A stretch of DNA of 64,000 nt from an uncultured Acidobacteriaceae bacterium (GTDB lineage: Bacteria; Acidobacteriota; Terriglobia; Terriglobales; Acidobacteriaceae). Shown one piece after another: positions 49,416 through 59,500 of the stretch (positions are counted from its first letter, which is position 1; the number at the start of each line of letters is the position of its first letter). The stretch lies in contig CALFMO010000043.1 of NCBI GenBank assembly GCA_937879855.1, forward strand, positions 223,702 to 287,701. Direction: 5' to 3'. A program made the position numbers and the translations under genes. A model generated the notes under the pieces. That model had not been told where the DNA came from. It did not search any database and saw only the letters and a list, made by a program, of their open reading frames with translations.

Positions 49416-51974
49416 ATGGCTGGTCAGGTCCTGGGGCACTACCGGATCCTCGAAAAAATTGGTTCGGGAGGGATGGGCGAAGTCTTTCGCGCGCGCGACG
49501 AGAGACTGGGACGCGACGTTGCTCTGAAATTGATCCGCCCTGCTTCCAGCGACAATCCTGACCATCTGCGCCGCTTCGAACAGGAGGCGCGCGCCGCTGC
49601 CGCCCTGAATCATCCCAACATTCTGGCAATTTACGACGTGGGCTTCGAGGGCAGTGTGCCCTACATCGTCTCGGAGCTGCTCGAAGGCAAAAACCTGCGT
49701 CAGCGCTTAGAGGAAGGTCCGGTTCCGGTGAAAGAGGCCGCAGACTATGCCCTCCAAATCGCGCATGGCCTGACCGCAGCGCACGAACGGCTGATCGTTC
49801 ATCGCGATCTCAAGCCGGAAAATCTTTTCCTCACCAAGGATGGCCGGGTCAAGATTCTAGATTTTGGTGTAGCCAAGCTGCAGGCTCCGGCCAACGAAGA
49901 CCGCTCCATCGAGAGCATGACCACCGTGACCAAGCACGGGGCCATGATCGGCACCGTCGCCTACATGTCTCCCGAGCAACTGCGTGCTAAGCCGGTGGAT
50001 CACCGCAGCGACATCTTCAGCTTCGGCGCGATTCTCTACGAGATGATGTCTGGGTTACGCGCGTTTCGCGGCGAAACCGAAGTCGACACAATAACCGCTG
50101 TCCTTCGCGAAGAGCCCTCCACCGCCAATCTGGAAGAAGCCGCGATCCCCGCGGGATATTGGGACATCATCAAGCACTGTCTGGAAAAAGATCCGGAAAA
50201 CCGTTTTCAATCTGCCAAAGATCTGGCCTTCGCGCTGCAAACTTTGTCAGGGTCTTCCCCGCTTAGAATCGACTCCTCCTCCAAGAAAAGAACACGCAGC
50301 CTTGGTGCACTGCCTTGGGCCCTCGTAACAGTCCTGGCCGGAGCGACCGCTCTTCTGGCGATCACACAGCTATTGCGCACGTCGCTTCCGCCCCCTGTTT
50401 ACCGCCGGCTAACGTTCGAAGCGGGCACGGTTTATTCGGCGCGCTTCGCACCCGACGGTCAGTCCATCGTTTATAGCGCCGCTTGGAACGACAAGCCCGT
50501 GCAGCTTTTCTCCACGGTCGGAAATTCCCTTCTCGCCCAGCCGTTAAATATGTCCGACGCCAACTTGCTGGCCATTTCACCCAACAACGAGCTCGCCGTC
50601 GTTCTGCATGGCACTCACAATGGCCAACTGGAAACCGTCGGCGGAATGCTGGCTCGAGCACCACTGGCAGGCGGATCTCCGAAGGAACTGCTGGCAAACG
50701 TTCGCTGGGCAGACTGGGACGCGCAAAGCAACCTGGCCGTGGTCAATTATGTGGATGGTCACAGCCGCCTGGAATATCCCATCGGCAAAATGCTTTACCA
50801 GAGCGGCGGATGGATCAGCAACATTCGTTTCTCTCCCCAGGGAGACCGCATCGCCTTCATGGATCACCCCGCTCTCTGGGACAATCGCGGCAAGGTCTGC
50901 ATCACGGATCTCTCGGGAAAGGTTCAGTCGCTTACGGGAGAATATGAGTCCGAGCAAGGAATCGCCTGGCACCCGAGCGGAAAAGAAATCTGGTTCACCG
51001 CGATTGAAAAAGGCACCAACCTTAATCTGAAGGCCGTCACTCTCTCTGGCAGCATCCGTAACCTGCTGGACTTGCCAATGGGCATCACCTTGCAAGACAT
51101 CGCCCCTGACGGCAGCATTCTCGTCGCACTGAACTCGAAGCGTTTGGCGATGGCATTCAGCACGCTGGGCAGCAAGGCCGATGTGGAATTATCCTGGCAC
51201 GACTGGAATGTCGCCAAGGATATTTCCCCCGACGGAAAATTTGTGCTCTTTGAGGATGCCAGCGAAGCGGCAGGACCCGCCTATGCGGTCGCATTGCGAA
51301 ACGTCGACGGCACTCTGCCGGTTCGTCTTGGAGATGGAAGCGCCGGCGGGCTTTCGCCGGATGGAAAGTGGGCGATCTCAGTCTCCACTGGCCAACCGCA
51401 GCAACTGACGCTGCTGCCGATCGGAGCTGGCCAGCCGCGCTCCGTGGAAGTTCGCGGATTGGAACACATTCAGAGTGGGTGGGCCCGCTTCCTTGCGGAT
51501 GGACAACGCATGATCGCCAATGGCAACGAGCAGGGCCATGCGACTCGCTGTTACGTTCTAGCCTTGGCCGGCGGCAAACCTAAAGCCGTAACGCCGGAAG
51601 GAACTGTGTGTGGCCCGTCGTCGCCCGATGACCGGCTAATAGTAGGAGTCGGACCGAATTCCGCGGTGGCAATTTATCCGATCGCCGAAGGCTCTCCCCG
51701 CCCGATCCCCGGACTGGAAGCGGGTTTCCTGCCGGTGCAATGGTCGAGCGATGGGTCCATGCTCTATGGCTATCACATTGGCGAGCTCCCCAGCAGGATT
51801 TACAAGGTCGCGATCGAGACTGGTAAGCAAAGCCTCATTCAGGAATTGCGGCCAGCTGTTCCGGCAGGAGTTGTGATGGTGGCCCCAGTGCAAGTAAGCC
51901 GCGACGGAAAACGCTTTGCCTATAGTTACAATCAGACTTTGTCGGTTTTATATCTAATTTCCGGTTTGCGATAG
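49416..51974 (+). CDS. Ser/Thr protein kinase with C-terminal propeller
   Basis: Eukaryotic-type kinase of 852 residues. Catalytic domain 8-285 has the glycine loop KIGSGGMGEV, lysine in VALKLIRP, HRDLKPEN, DFGVAKL and SPEQLRAKP. One membrane helix (about 295-315) leads to an extracytoplasmic part made of PD40/TolB-like propeller strands (ARFAPDGQSIVYSA, DISPDGKFVLFED). This architecture is common in Acidobacteriota. The propeller probably senses an external ligand or protein. The two oxygenase genes converge on it. Confidence 0.92.
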   Translation: MAGQVLGHYRILEKIGSGGMGEVFRARDERLGRDVALKLIRPASSDNPDHLRRFEQEARAAAALNHPNILAIYDVGFEGSVPYIVSELLEGKNLRQRLEEGPVPVKEAADYALQIAHGLTAAHERLIVHRDLKPENLFLTKDGRVKILDFGVAKLQAPANEDRSIESMTTVTKHGAMIGTVAYMSPEQLRAKPVDHRSDIFSFGAILYEMMSGLRAFRGETEVDTITAVLREEPSTANLEEAAIPAGYWDIIKHCLEKDPENRFQSAKDLAFALQTLSGSSPLRIDSSSKKRTRSLGALPWALVTVLAGATALLAITQLLRTSLPPPVYRRLTFEAGTVYSARFAPDGQSIVYSAAWNDKPVQLFSTVGNSLLAQPLNMSDANLLAISPNNELAVVLHGTHNGQLETVGGMLARAPLAGGSPKELLANVRWADWDAQSNLAVVNYVDGHSRLEYPIGKMLYQSGGWISNIRFSPQGDRIAFMDHPALWDNRGKVCITDLSGKVQSLTGEYESEQGIAWHPSGKEIWFTAIEKGTNLNLKAVTLSGSIRNLLDLPMGITLQDIAPDGSILVALNSKRLAMAFSTLGSKADVELSWHDWNVAKDISPDGKFVLFEDASEAAGPAYAVALRNVDGTLPVRLGDGSAGGLSPDGKWAISVSTGQPQQLTLLPIGAGQPRSVEVRGLEHIQSGWARFLADGQRMIANGNEQGHATRCYVLALAGGKPKAVTPEGTVCGPSSPDDRLIVGVGPNSAVAIYPIAEGSPRPIPGLEAGFLPVQWSSDGSMLYGYHIGELPSRIYKVAIETGKQSLIQELRPAVPAGVVMVAPVQVSRDGKRFAYSYNQTLSVLYLISGLR

Positions 51975-52000
51975 CGGCCGATTAGAGAGGTCCTTCTTCC

Positions 52001-53047
52001 TCAAGCGAGTGAGCCCGCGAAATCACTTCCCACATAATGGAAGAAAATCGAAGTCGAGGTTTGCCCTTCGCCAAGCGGCTCGCGGTAGTGCGGCAATCGA
52101 GTTCCGCGATAGGCAAGACCGTCCCCCAGCGCCTGGTACACAGTGACCGTGCCGTTGGAAGTATCCAGCCGAATGGGCCACGGCGTTGCGAGCTCAGGCT
52201 CGGGAGAGAAATCCAGACAGAGTGTAACGCTGAACTCGCACTGCTCCCGGTCGGTGTGCTTCTTCAGTTCTGCCCCACTCAGGTAGGAAGCGAGATAGAC
52301 GTAAGACGGCTTGAGCGGCTCCCCGGCAACAGCGCTTAATGTGGTCGCAATATCTCGATGGAAGAAGCGCGCGACTGGATCGTTATACGCCGCGTAACGC
52401 CGCGGGCTCTGTCTATCGCCCAGCCGAATCGCGCCAGTTCGAATCAGGTAGCGATAATAGCGGCGCAGGGCGGCAATATGAAAGGGATGGATCAGGTCAG
52501 CAAGCGGTGAATACCCTTTCGTTCGAAAGGAAAGAGCCGCCTTGGTGATTCTCTCTTCGCGTTGACGATCGCGCGCATCAGTCCCGTCTTCCGGACGCAA
52601 AATGTCTGCTGCCGCCAGCACGCTCCGTGCCCCGTCAGGCACGGACGATGGAACCGGCTCATTCGGACACAGACCTCGCAACATACCGTCCAGTTGCGGC
52701 CCGAGCCAGAACGGAAGCAGATTCTCGGTTCCGCGGCTGCGCACCCAAGCCACTATTCCTTGCCGTGCGAATCCGGAGAGCAACGCCTCCTGCGACCGAA
52801 GTTCATCCGGAACTTCTCCCTCGGTACACAAAATGCATTCCGGATTCAGATAAAGAGGTCGATCACGATTGTCTTGGCAGCGCAAAGACCGGAACATGCG
52901 CTGCGGAATCAAGTGCAGCGGCAGTTCATCGAGCAGACAATAAAATCGATCGGGGGGAAGCGTCGCGGCATAGCTCAGCCGCGACACTCCTCCCATTAGG
53001 GTTGTCATCCACTCCAGCCACGCCGAATTGTTTAGCGACGAAGCCAT
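52001..53047 (-). CDS. Predicted 2-oxoglutarate/Fe(II)-type oxygenase (second of pair)
   Basis: 348 residues. The N-terminal 200 have no recognised motif, although two cysteines lie in NPECILC (69-74). The C-terminal part looks like a 2OG-Fe(II) dioxygenase barrel: H264-T-D266 in LKKHTDRE, then H320 in TRLPHYREPL as the likely third iron ligand, with aromatic strand TSIFFHYV after it. It overlaps the upstream oxygenase gene by 16 bp, so expression and function are probably linked. Substrate unknown; a protein or peptide hydroxylase is a guess. Confidence 0.6.
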   Translation of the reverse strand: MASSLNNSAWLEWMTTLMGGVSRLSYAATLPPDRFYCLLDELPLHLIPQRMFRSLRCQDNRDRPLYLNPECILCTEGEVPDELRSQEALLSGFARQGIVAWVRSRGTENLLPFWLGPQLDGMLRGLCPNEPVPSSVPDGARSVLAAADILRPEDGTDARDRQREERITKAALSFRTKGYSPLADLIHPFHIAALRRYYRYLIRTGAIRLGDRQSPRRYAAYNDPVARFFHRDIATTLSAVAGEPLKPSYVYLASYLSGAELKKHTDREQCEFSVTLCLDFSPEPELATPWPIRLDTSNGTVTVYQALGDGLAYRGTRLPHYREPLGEGQTSTSIFFHYVGSDFAGSLA

Positions 53048-54258
53048 CCGTTTAGCGTGAAGCGGCTATCGGCGAAGAGCTGCGACGCGCAATTCACCGG
53101 AGTGATCTCGTGCAACAACTCGCACGGGAAGAAGACAATCTGGTTCTGTTGCGGCACGATCGTCTGGTAACTGCCGTCGCTGACGTAAGTGCCGTTTTCC
53201 AGGCGCGCGTCATGAATCCGCAACTCACCACCTTCGAATTGCCGAGGCTCACGATGGAAAAAATAAACAAAGGTCAGGTATCGCGAAGCCACGCGATCGC
53301 TGCCGTTGTCACTGTGGAAATGGAAAAAATCCCCATCGTTGCTGGCCGTTATTTGCGCCTCAACATCGGCGATCGAGAATTCGTCCATCCCAAGCTTACC
53401 CAGGACCTGCGGCAACACGGCCTTGATACGAGCCAACATCAAGTCCTGGTGCTGCGCCAAATCCATCAAAACGAGAGAGCGACGATGCTCATAGTTGACA
53501 ATGCCGCCATCCGCGCTGGGTGAAACCACTTCGCTGGCGCTGAAGTCAGCTTCGTGATCAATCGTGAAACGTGTAAGTTCCTCAAGTTCCTGTGGTGCCA
53601 GGAACTCGTCGAGAACGACACATTTCGCCGGCAGAACAGACGGCCGCTCGGCGACAGCGGCGCTGGTTTCTGAAACAACCGTAGTGCGAACCGAGTTGGG
53701 CGACGACGCCTTCTGTGGTGTTCGAACTCCCGGCCCAGGACCGGTCGACGGTGGTTGCGGTTCTCCCGGCCCACGCACCGGCCCATGCGGCGGCTGCGGC
53801 TCTTTGCGCGGCTCTCGAACACCCGGACCTGTCGATGGCGGCTGTGGTTCCACCGGTCCTCGCACCGGCGCTTGCGGCGGTTGGGGCTCTTTGCGTGGCG
53901 CTCGAACTCCCGGCCCCGGACCCGTCGACGGTGGTTGCGGTTCTATCAGGTTTATCTGTCCAGCGAGGGAATCTCGCGACCGTAATCCTGCCGACTCGCC
54001 CTGCGGCAGCGCGCTATCGTCGAGAATGTGTTCGACAATACTTCCGCCGAGAACGGCGAACGCACGCTGAGCCACAGTCTCGCCGATGGCCGATGCAATC
54101 ACCGCTCTGACGGCTTCCTGCGTTTCGCGGTTCTCGCCGCTTGCGGTTTTAGCATGCTGCAGTAGAGTCGCTACCAGCGCCCGTTCCTGAGCGCTGAGAA
54201 TTCGCTCGTCCCGCATCAATGTTTCGGAAAATGAATCGAGAATTTGCTTCGGTGTCAT
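53032..54258 (-). CDS. P4H-type 2OG-Fe(II) oxygenase with helical N-domain and Pro-rich repeats
   Basis: 408 residues in three parts. Residues 1-85 form a helical domain (ILDSFSETLMRDERILSAQE ... AQRAFAVLGGSIVEHIL) I cannot assign. Residues 105-183 are a proline-rich linker with three copies of EPQPPSTGPG alternating with PRKEPQPP. Residues 210-408 are a prolyl-4-hydroxylase-like domain: H315-x-D317 in FHFHSDNG, H383 in LLHEITP and R399 for 2-oxoglutarate. The start ATG 54258 lies about 12 nt after GGGAGG; an ATG at 54294 has no site. It is possible that the enzyme acts on its own or similar proline-rich sequence. Confidence 0.7.
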   Translation of the reverse strand: MTPKQILDSFSETLMRDERILSAQERALVATLLQHAKTASGENRETQEAVRAVIASAIGETVAQRAFAVLGGSIVEHILDDSALPQGESAGLRSRDSLAGQINLIEPQPPSTGPGPGVRAPRKEPQPPQAPVRGPVEPQPPSTGPGVREPRKEPQPPHGPVRGPGEPQPPSTGPGPGVRTPQKASSPNSVRTTVVSETSAAVAERPSVLPAKCVVLDEFLAPQELEELTRFTIDHEADFSASEVVSPSADGGIVNYEHRRSLVLMDLAQHQDLMLARIKAVLPQVLGKLGMDEFSIADVEAQITASNDGDFFHFHSDNGSDRVASRYLTFVYFFHREPRQFEGGELRIHDARLENGTYVSDGSYQTIVPQQNQIVFFPCELLHEITPVNCASQLFADSRFTLNGWLRR

Positions 54259-54380
54259 TGGAGACACGCCTCCCTGCGTGTACGCATAACACAATCAGGA
54301 TTTGGGGCCCGAGTTGCAGGGGAAGAAGGACAGACAATATAACGGAAGCCTGTTAATATCCAAGAAAATTCCGCGACCGC

Positions 54381-54400
54381 AGCTTCTTCAGGAGGAAGCT
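54381..54400 (-). terminator. Hairpin at the purQ stop codon
   Basis: AGCTTC (54381-54386) and GAAGCT (54395-54400), loop of 8, overlapping the purQ stop, with TTTTCTT further along the reverse strand. A weak terminator candidate. Confidence 0.35.
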
Positions 54401-55094
54401 ACCGGTTCGCCATAGCGCCCACCATCGAATGAAATATTTTCATTCCATCGGTGCCGCCCAATTCCGGCTCGGCAGAGCGCTCAGGGTGCGGCATCATTCC
54501 CACGACATTGCCTCCGGGACTGCAAATCCCCGCAATGTTATCCAGCGATCCGTTGGGATTGGCCGCCGAAGTGTTTCCGCCCACGGATGAGCAATAGCGG
54601 AACACGATCCGATTGTCGCGCTGCAATTCTTGGAGTGTTGAGGGATCACAGAAGTAGTTACCCTCCATGTGACCGATGGGAATGGTCAAAACTTCTCCCT
54701 TGGCGCAATCATGGGTAAAAGGAGTGTCGACATTTTCCACGCGGACATGTACCGGCTTGCAGACATACTTGAGGCCAATGTTGCGCATCAAGGCGCCGGG
54801 CAGCAGCCCCGACTCGCAAAGAATTTGAAATCCGTTGCAGATGCCGAGCACCAGCCCACCGCCATCGGCAAACTTGCGCACCGATTCCATCACCGGCGAA
54901 AACTTGGCAATCGCCCCCGTCCGCAGATAATCCCCATAAGCAAAGCCTCCGGGCACGATGACCGCATCGCAGTTTTCCAGGTCATGCGACTCATGCCACA
55001 GGAACGTCACCGGTTGCTTCGCAACTTGCTGAATCGTCCAGTAGGCATCGTGATCGCAATTCGAACCGGGAAAGATAATGACGCCAAATTTCAT
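54399..55094 (-). CDS. purQ: Phosphoribosylformylglycinamidine synthase subunit PurQ
   Basis: Glutaminase subunit of the FGAM synthase complex (with PurS and PurL) in purine synthesis. Class I amidotransferase motifs: nucleophile C86 in GICNGFQIL, the HMEGNYFC segment and the catalytic His-Glu in MMPHPERSAE. 231 residues. purS and purL are not adjacent here. Confidence 0.95.
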   Translation of the reverse strand: MKFGVIIFPGSNCDHDAYWTIQQVAKQPVTFLWHESHDLENCDAVIVPGGFAYGDYLRTGAIAKFSPVMESVRKFADGGGLVLGICNGFQILCESGLLPGALMRNIGLKYVCKPVHVRVENVDTPFTHDCAKGEVLTIPIGHMEGNYFCDPSTLQELQRDNRIVFRYCSSVGGNTSAANPNGSLDNIAGICSPGGNVVGMMPHPERSAEPELGGTDGMKIFHSMVGAMANR

Positions 55095-55170
55095 TTGGTG
55101 GCCCCAATTGTGGGATTTGAGCTTAGTCTAGCACGCTAGTGGAAGGGGAACAGCCGAAGATCGCTATCGC

Positions 55171-56076
55171 TCACTTTGGTTCGGGCGTCGTCGACTCGAC
55201 CGCTGGATTTGACGGCAGAGCAACAGTTGAGTTCTGCGGGAGCGCCAATCCCGGGACCAACGTGGACGGATTCGAAAGAGGCAAGACCGGCAAGCTCGTT
55301 TCTGCCGTCGTCTGTGCCTGATTGCCGGAATAACTCTGCGGCGGATAACCCCTCGCCTGCACGATCGCCCAGTGCCACTCCTCATCAGGCGTAAGGTCCA
55401 GGTTAAGCGGCGCGCTGAAGGCCGTGGTTACCCACGGAGGCGCGGCCGCTCGCATGCGGTAGATCACGGTCACATCAGATTTCTTCTCCGGCCGAACTTC
55501 CGATTCCTGTGGCGGGATTGCGGTCATGGCACCCAACGCGGCCGCCCCATCGCTGAATGTCGCACCCTCCGAGAAAGAAGCGTTGTGAACCCCAGATTTC
55601 TTGACTACAGTCAGCGCAACCGCTACTTCGCTCACGTGCCAGTCCGTGCGGTTGTTAACCGAAACAATCAGCGCATCACCTTCAATCGTCGCCGGCCCTT
55701 CGAGTTTAAGCACTTCGCCCGGCGGAAGTTCCATCTGCGCATACGCACTGGAGAGCAGCGACTTAGCATTCGCGCTGAAAGCCAGACTGCAGGTCACATC
55801 CGGCGCAGCAACCTGGAAGCCTCGTTTTTCGCCGCCCATCAGATAAGTCAAAGCCGAACCCTGGGCGTGACGGCTCTCCGCCTGCTCCATTAGCGCCGGC
55901 AGATTATCGTCGTCGATCACGTCCTGAGAGGGCGGAGTCTTCTTGCGCAAGCTGCGAGCAACGTCACCAAGGGGAAGGTCGTTCAGATCGTCCTGAGCGC
56001 TCAGCAACGCCGGCATCAACGCCGCCAGGAGCGCCGGCAGGATCAGAAGCAGTCGTACTCTTGCAAGCCGCGTCAT
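55171..56076 (-). CDS. Exported hypothetical protein
   Basis: 301 residues with a signal peptide ending ALLSAQ. The mature protein has a short acidic helical region (DLNDLPLGDVARSLRKKTPP), then a probable beta-rich domain (VTCSLAFSANAKSLL ... NRTDWHVSEVAVALTVVKKS) and a low-complexity Pro/Ser tail. No catalytic motif seen. Stands upstream of purQ in the same direction with 76 bp between them. Confidence 0.6.
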   Translation of the reverse strand: MTRLARVRLLLILPALLAALMPALLSAQDDLNDLPLGDVARSLRKKTPPSQDVIDDDNLPALMEQAESRHAQGSALTYLMGGEKRGFQVAAPDVTCSLAFSANAKSLLSSAYAQMELPPGEVLKLEGPATIEGDALIVSVNNRTDWHVSEVAVALTVVKKSGVHNASFSEGATFSDGAAALGAMTAIPPQESEVRPEKKSDVTVIYRMRAAAPPWVTTAFSAPLNLDLTPDEEWHWAIVQARGYPPQSYSGNQAQTTAETSLPVLPLSNPSTLVPGLALPQNSTVALPSNPAVESTTPEPK

Positions 56077-56267
56077 GAGAGATCAAACGGGACTCAAACT
56101 CTGTGACCGAAACGAAGAGTCCGTCCCTGAGCTAATTGTATGGAGAAAGAGGAAAAACCGGGATGATTCAGGCAAACCTTAGTAACAGTACTTCAGGACT
56201 TAGCAAACCATGGGCGCGCGCTGACGAAATGGAGGCGCAACGGGACGCACGCCCAAGCTCGAAATCT

Positions 56268-56540
56268 CTACAGAAGGCCCTGTGACCGGAAGCGTTTCAC
56301 TGGGTCTGCGACCGCCAATGCTTGCCGCTTGAAAATCCAGCGGGCCACCGCAAAGCCTATCGCCGCATAGCACAGATGCATCATTCGCATATATACCCCC
56401 AACCCGATCGACCGCCGACCTTCAGGGGAGGAACCAGCATCAGCTTCTATCGGCACGATAGCAACGGCCTTGAGCCCGAGCAAGGCACAACAGTGCCATA
56501 CAGCTAGCCCACAAGTAATAGGAGTAACCGGGAAGGTCAA
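56268..56540 (-). CDS. Doubtful 90-residue hypothetical ORF
   Basis: A TTG-initiated frame (MTFPVTPITCGLAVWHCCAL...) with two mildly hydrophobic stretches. It has no ribosome binding site and starts within 5 bp of a terminator-like hairpin, so it may not be translated. Listed for completeness. Confidence 0.2.
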   Translation of the reverse strand: MTFPVTPITCGLAVWHCCALLGLKAVAIVPIEADAGSSPEGRRSIGLGVYMRMMHLCYAAIGFAVARWIFKRQALAVADPVKRFRSQGLL

Positions 56541-56544
56541 CGCC

Positions 56545-56575
56545 GGGGAAAGCCTTTGTTTATGGGCCTTTCCCC
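56545..56575 (-). terminator. Terminator-like hairpin after the sortilin-like gene
   Basis: GGGGAAAG (56545-56552) and CTTTCCCC (56568-56575), an 8-bp perfect stem with a 15-nt loop, starting 24 bp beyond the stop of the leftward sortilin-like gene. Confidence 0.45.
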
Positions 56576-56598
56576 AGCGCAGATTAGAAACGTAGAGC

Positions 56599-59500
56599 TT
56601 AGTGCGCGGCCACCGGCTCGTCTACCGACCGGCCCGCAGGTGGGACCACCACCGTCGACAAACTACCTTCGGCTGCGAGCTTCTGGAACGCAGCCAGATC
56701 GCGGCGCTGCAAATCTTCCCAGCGCCCGATGAGTTCCCCACTCTGCCGTTTCAGCTTTTCGAATTGCTTCTGCTCAGCTTCGGTCGGGGCCGAGTCGGCG
56801 CTAGCAACGTCCATCGCGAGGTAAGCGATCTTCGTGTCCAATTGCGGAGGATACGCCAGCGAGTCCTCATTCGCACTAATCGTCAGGTTGACGAGGTCCT
56901 CGCGCACACCGACCAGTTTTTTCTCCAGGTCGTCCGCCGCCGACGCAACCGTCTTTGCACTGGCATTGTCCGGCAGCCGACGCTTCAGCCCAACCAACTG
57001 CGCACGCACATCCTGGATTTGGTTCACCGTATCGTAGACGCGGCTCAGTTCGTCGCGCGTCTGCAGCAGCAGATTAAATTGCTCCTCCAGATCGGCCTGG
57101 CTTACCTTCACCCGCGGATCCAATTTCAAATCGAACGCCGCAGTCTGATTTTGGCCACCCACGGTAATCCGCACCTGGTAATGGCCGGGGACCGCCACCG
57201 GGCCTTTCGCCCCGCTGTTGTATTCCCACAGATAATATCCGGGCACGCGACGCGCCTCATCGTAGCGCAAATCCCATACAAACCGGTTCAATCCGGCCTC
57301 AGGTTTAATCTGCTTTTCAGGCTTTTTGTCGTCAGGGTCGAGCGGCTCTTCCAGAGTGTTATATTCGGCGCTCGAATATTTCCGAATGACTTTCCCGGAA
57401 GCGTCGAGGATTTCGATCTTCGTTTCGGTATCACTCTTCGGAGCATCCTTGAGGAAGTAATAGATCACCGCGCCCACCGGAGGATTCTGTCCCGTCAGCT
57501 TGGAAGGATGCAGCTCACCGCTGGCTCCTGCCTGAATCCGATAAGCCGTCGCAGGCGTGTACAAGAACGCATCTTTCTGCGCGATGTCGTCGCTGTACTG
57601 CCGCAGCGGAGACAAATCGTCCAGAATCCAAAACGCCCGCCCATGCGTGGCCACGACCAGATCGTCACCCTTGATAGCCAGATCGTGCACCGGCGTAGTT
57701 GGCAAGTTCAGCTTCAGCTGACGCCAGTTCGCCCCATCATTGAACGATACAAAGACGCCCTGTTCGGTTCCCGCATAGAGCAGCCCGCGCTTCTTCGGAT
57801 CTTCGCGCACCACCCGAACAAACGTCGTGTCCGGAATTCCCTGCCCCAGTTTCGTCCAGCTCTTGCCGTAGTCGCTGGTCTTGTAAATGTAAGGACGCAG
57901 ATCGTCGAACTGGTGGCGATCGACGGCCACGTACGCCGTACCGGGATCCAAAGGCGAGGGATCGATCTGGCTGATGCGGCTCCACTCGGGCATATCTTTC
58001 GGCGTAACGTTGGTCCAGCTTTTGCCTTCGTCTTTGGTGAGCTGTATCAGCCCATCATCGGTGCCGACCCACAGCAGTCCTTTCGTGATCGGCGACTCCG
58101 CCAGCGCGAAGATCGTGTCGTAATATTCCGTGCCGGTATCGTCGAGCGTAATTTCGCCGCCGGACGCTTTCTGCTTCTCCTTATCATTGCGAGTCAGATC
58201 GGGACTGATGGATTCCCAATGCACGCCGCCGTCGGTGGTCTTAAACAGTCGCTCGCCGCCGTGATAAAGCGTGTTGGGATCATGCGGAGAAATCAGGACC
58301 GGCGCCGTCCACTGAAAGCGATGCTCCAGGTAGGCCGCTCCGTGCGCGTCGGAAAGTTCGGGCTGCTCGGTGATCGCCTTTATCTGCCCAATGTGCCGGT
58401 CGTAGCGCGTGATGTTTCCCTGGTAGTCGGCCGCGTAAACGATATTGGGGTCGCGAGGATCCGGGGCGATATACCCAGCCTCGCCGCCGCCCACGTCGTA
58501 CCAGTCGCTGCGGTCGATCGCTCCATCGTCGCTGCGGCTCGTGATCGCGACCGTGCCCGCGTCCTGCTGCGATCCGTACACGCGATAAGGCGTCGCCGAG
58601 TCGGTAATGACGTGATAGAACTGCGCCGTAGGCTGATTCTCCTGTCGAGTCCAATCCTTCCCGCCGTCGAGCGTTACAGTTACTCCTCCGTCATTCGAGG
58701 CAATCATCCGCCGTGTATTCTGCGGATCGATCCATAGCCCGTGATTGTCGCCGTGCGGTATTTTGACTTTATTGAATTCGTGACCGCCGTCGGTCGATTT
58801 GTAGGCCTCCACATTCATGATGTAGAGCAAGTTCTCATCCCGCGGATCGGCGATCACGTGCATGTAATACCAGGGTCGTTGCCACAGGCTGTGACTCGGG
58901 TTCACCAACTGCCACGTCTCCCCGGCGTCATCAGAGCGGTACAGGCCACCGTCAGGATTGTGAGCCTCAATCAACGCATAAACGCGGTCGGAATTCGCGG
59001 CCACGGCCACGCCAATCTTTCCGTAAGGTCCTTTGGGCAGGCCGTGCTCCGTCAAGTGCTTCCAGGTTGTGCCGCCGTCGTTCGAACGATAAAGCCCGCT
59101 GCCCGGGCCTCCGTCCGACATGCTCCACGAGGTGCGCCGCGCCTGCCAAAGCGCCGCAAACAAAATATTCGGATTGTGTGGATCGAACGCCACGTCAATG
59201 CCGCCGGTGTTTTCGTCCTTGTAGAGCACCTTCTCCCAGTTCTTGCCGCCGTCTGTGGTACGGAAGATGCCGCGCTCGGTGTTTGCGCCATAGGGATGGC
59301 CGAGCGCCGCCACGAACACAATGTCAGGATTCGTCGGATTAATAATGATCTTGCCGATAGCGCGGGAATCGTGCAGCCCCACGTTCTTCCACGTCTTTCC
59401 GCCGTCCAATGTCCTGTAAACGCCGTCGCCGTGGGAGATGTTTCCGCGAATGCAGGCTTCGCCCGTCCCGACGTACAGCACGTTGTGATTGGAATTCGCC

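Larger units (their letters stand above)
56077..56598. other. Intergenic region with one doubtful ORF
   Basis: About 520 bases. The only notable items are a doubtful reverse-strand ORF (56268-56540) and the terminator-like hairpin at 56545-56575. No repeat or RNA signature seen. Confidence 0.4.

Noticed and set aside
53710..53945. Tandem repeats that could suggest a CRISPR array
   Set aside because: Units are in frame, encode a proline-rich linker and lack unique spacers.
56602..58737. 711-codon forward ORF
   Set aside because: Antisense shadow of the sortilin-like gene; the product is Arg/Val-rich without motifs, signal or a ribosome binding site, while the opposite strand encodes clear repeated propeller blades.
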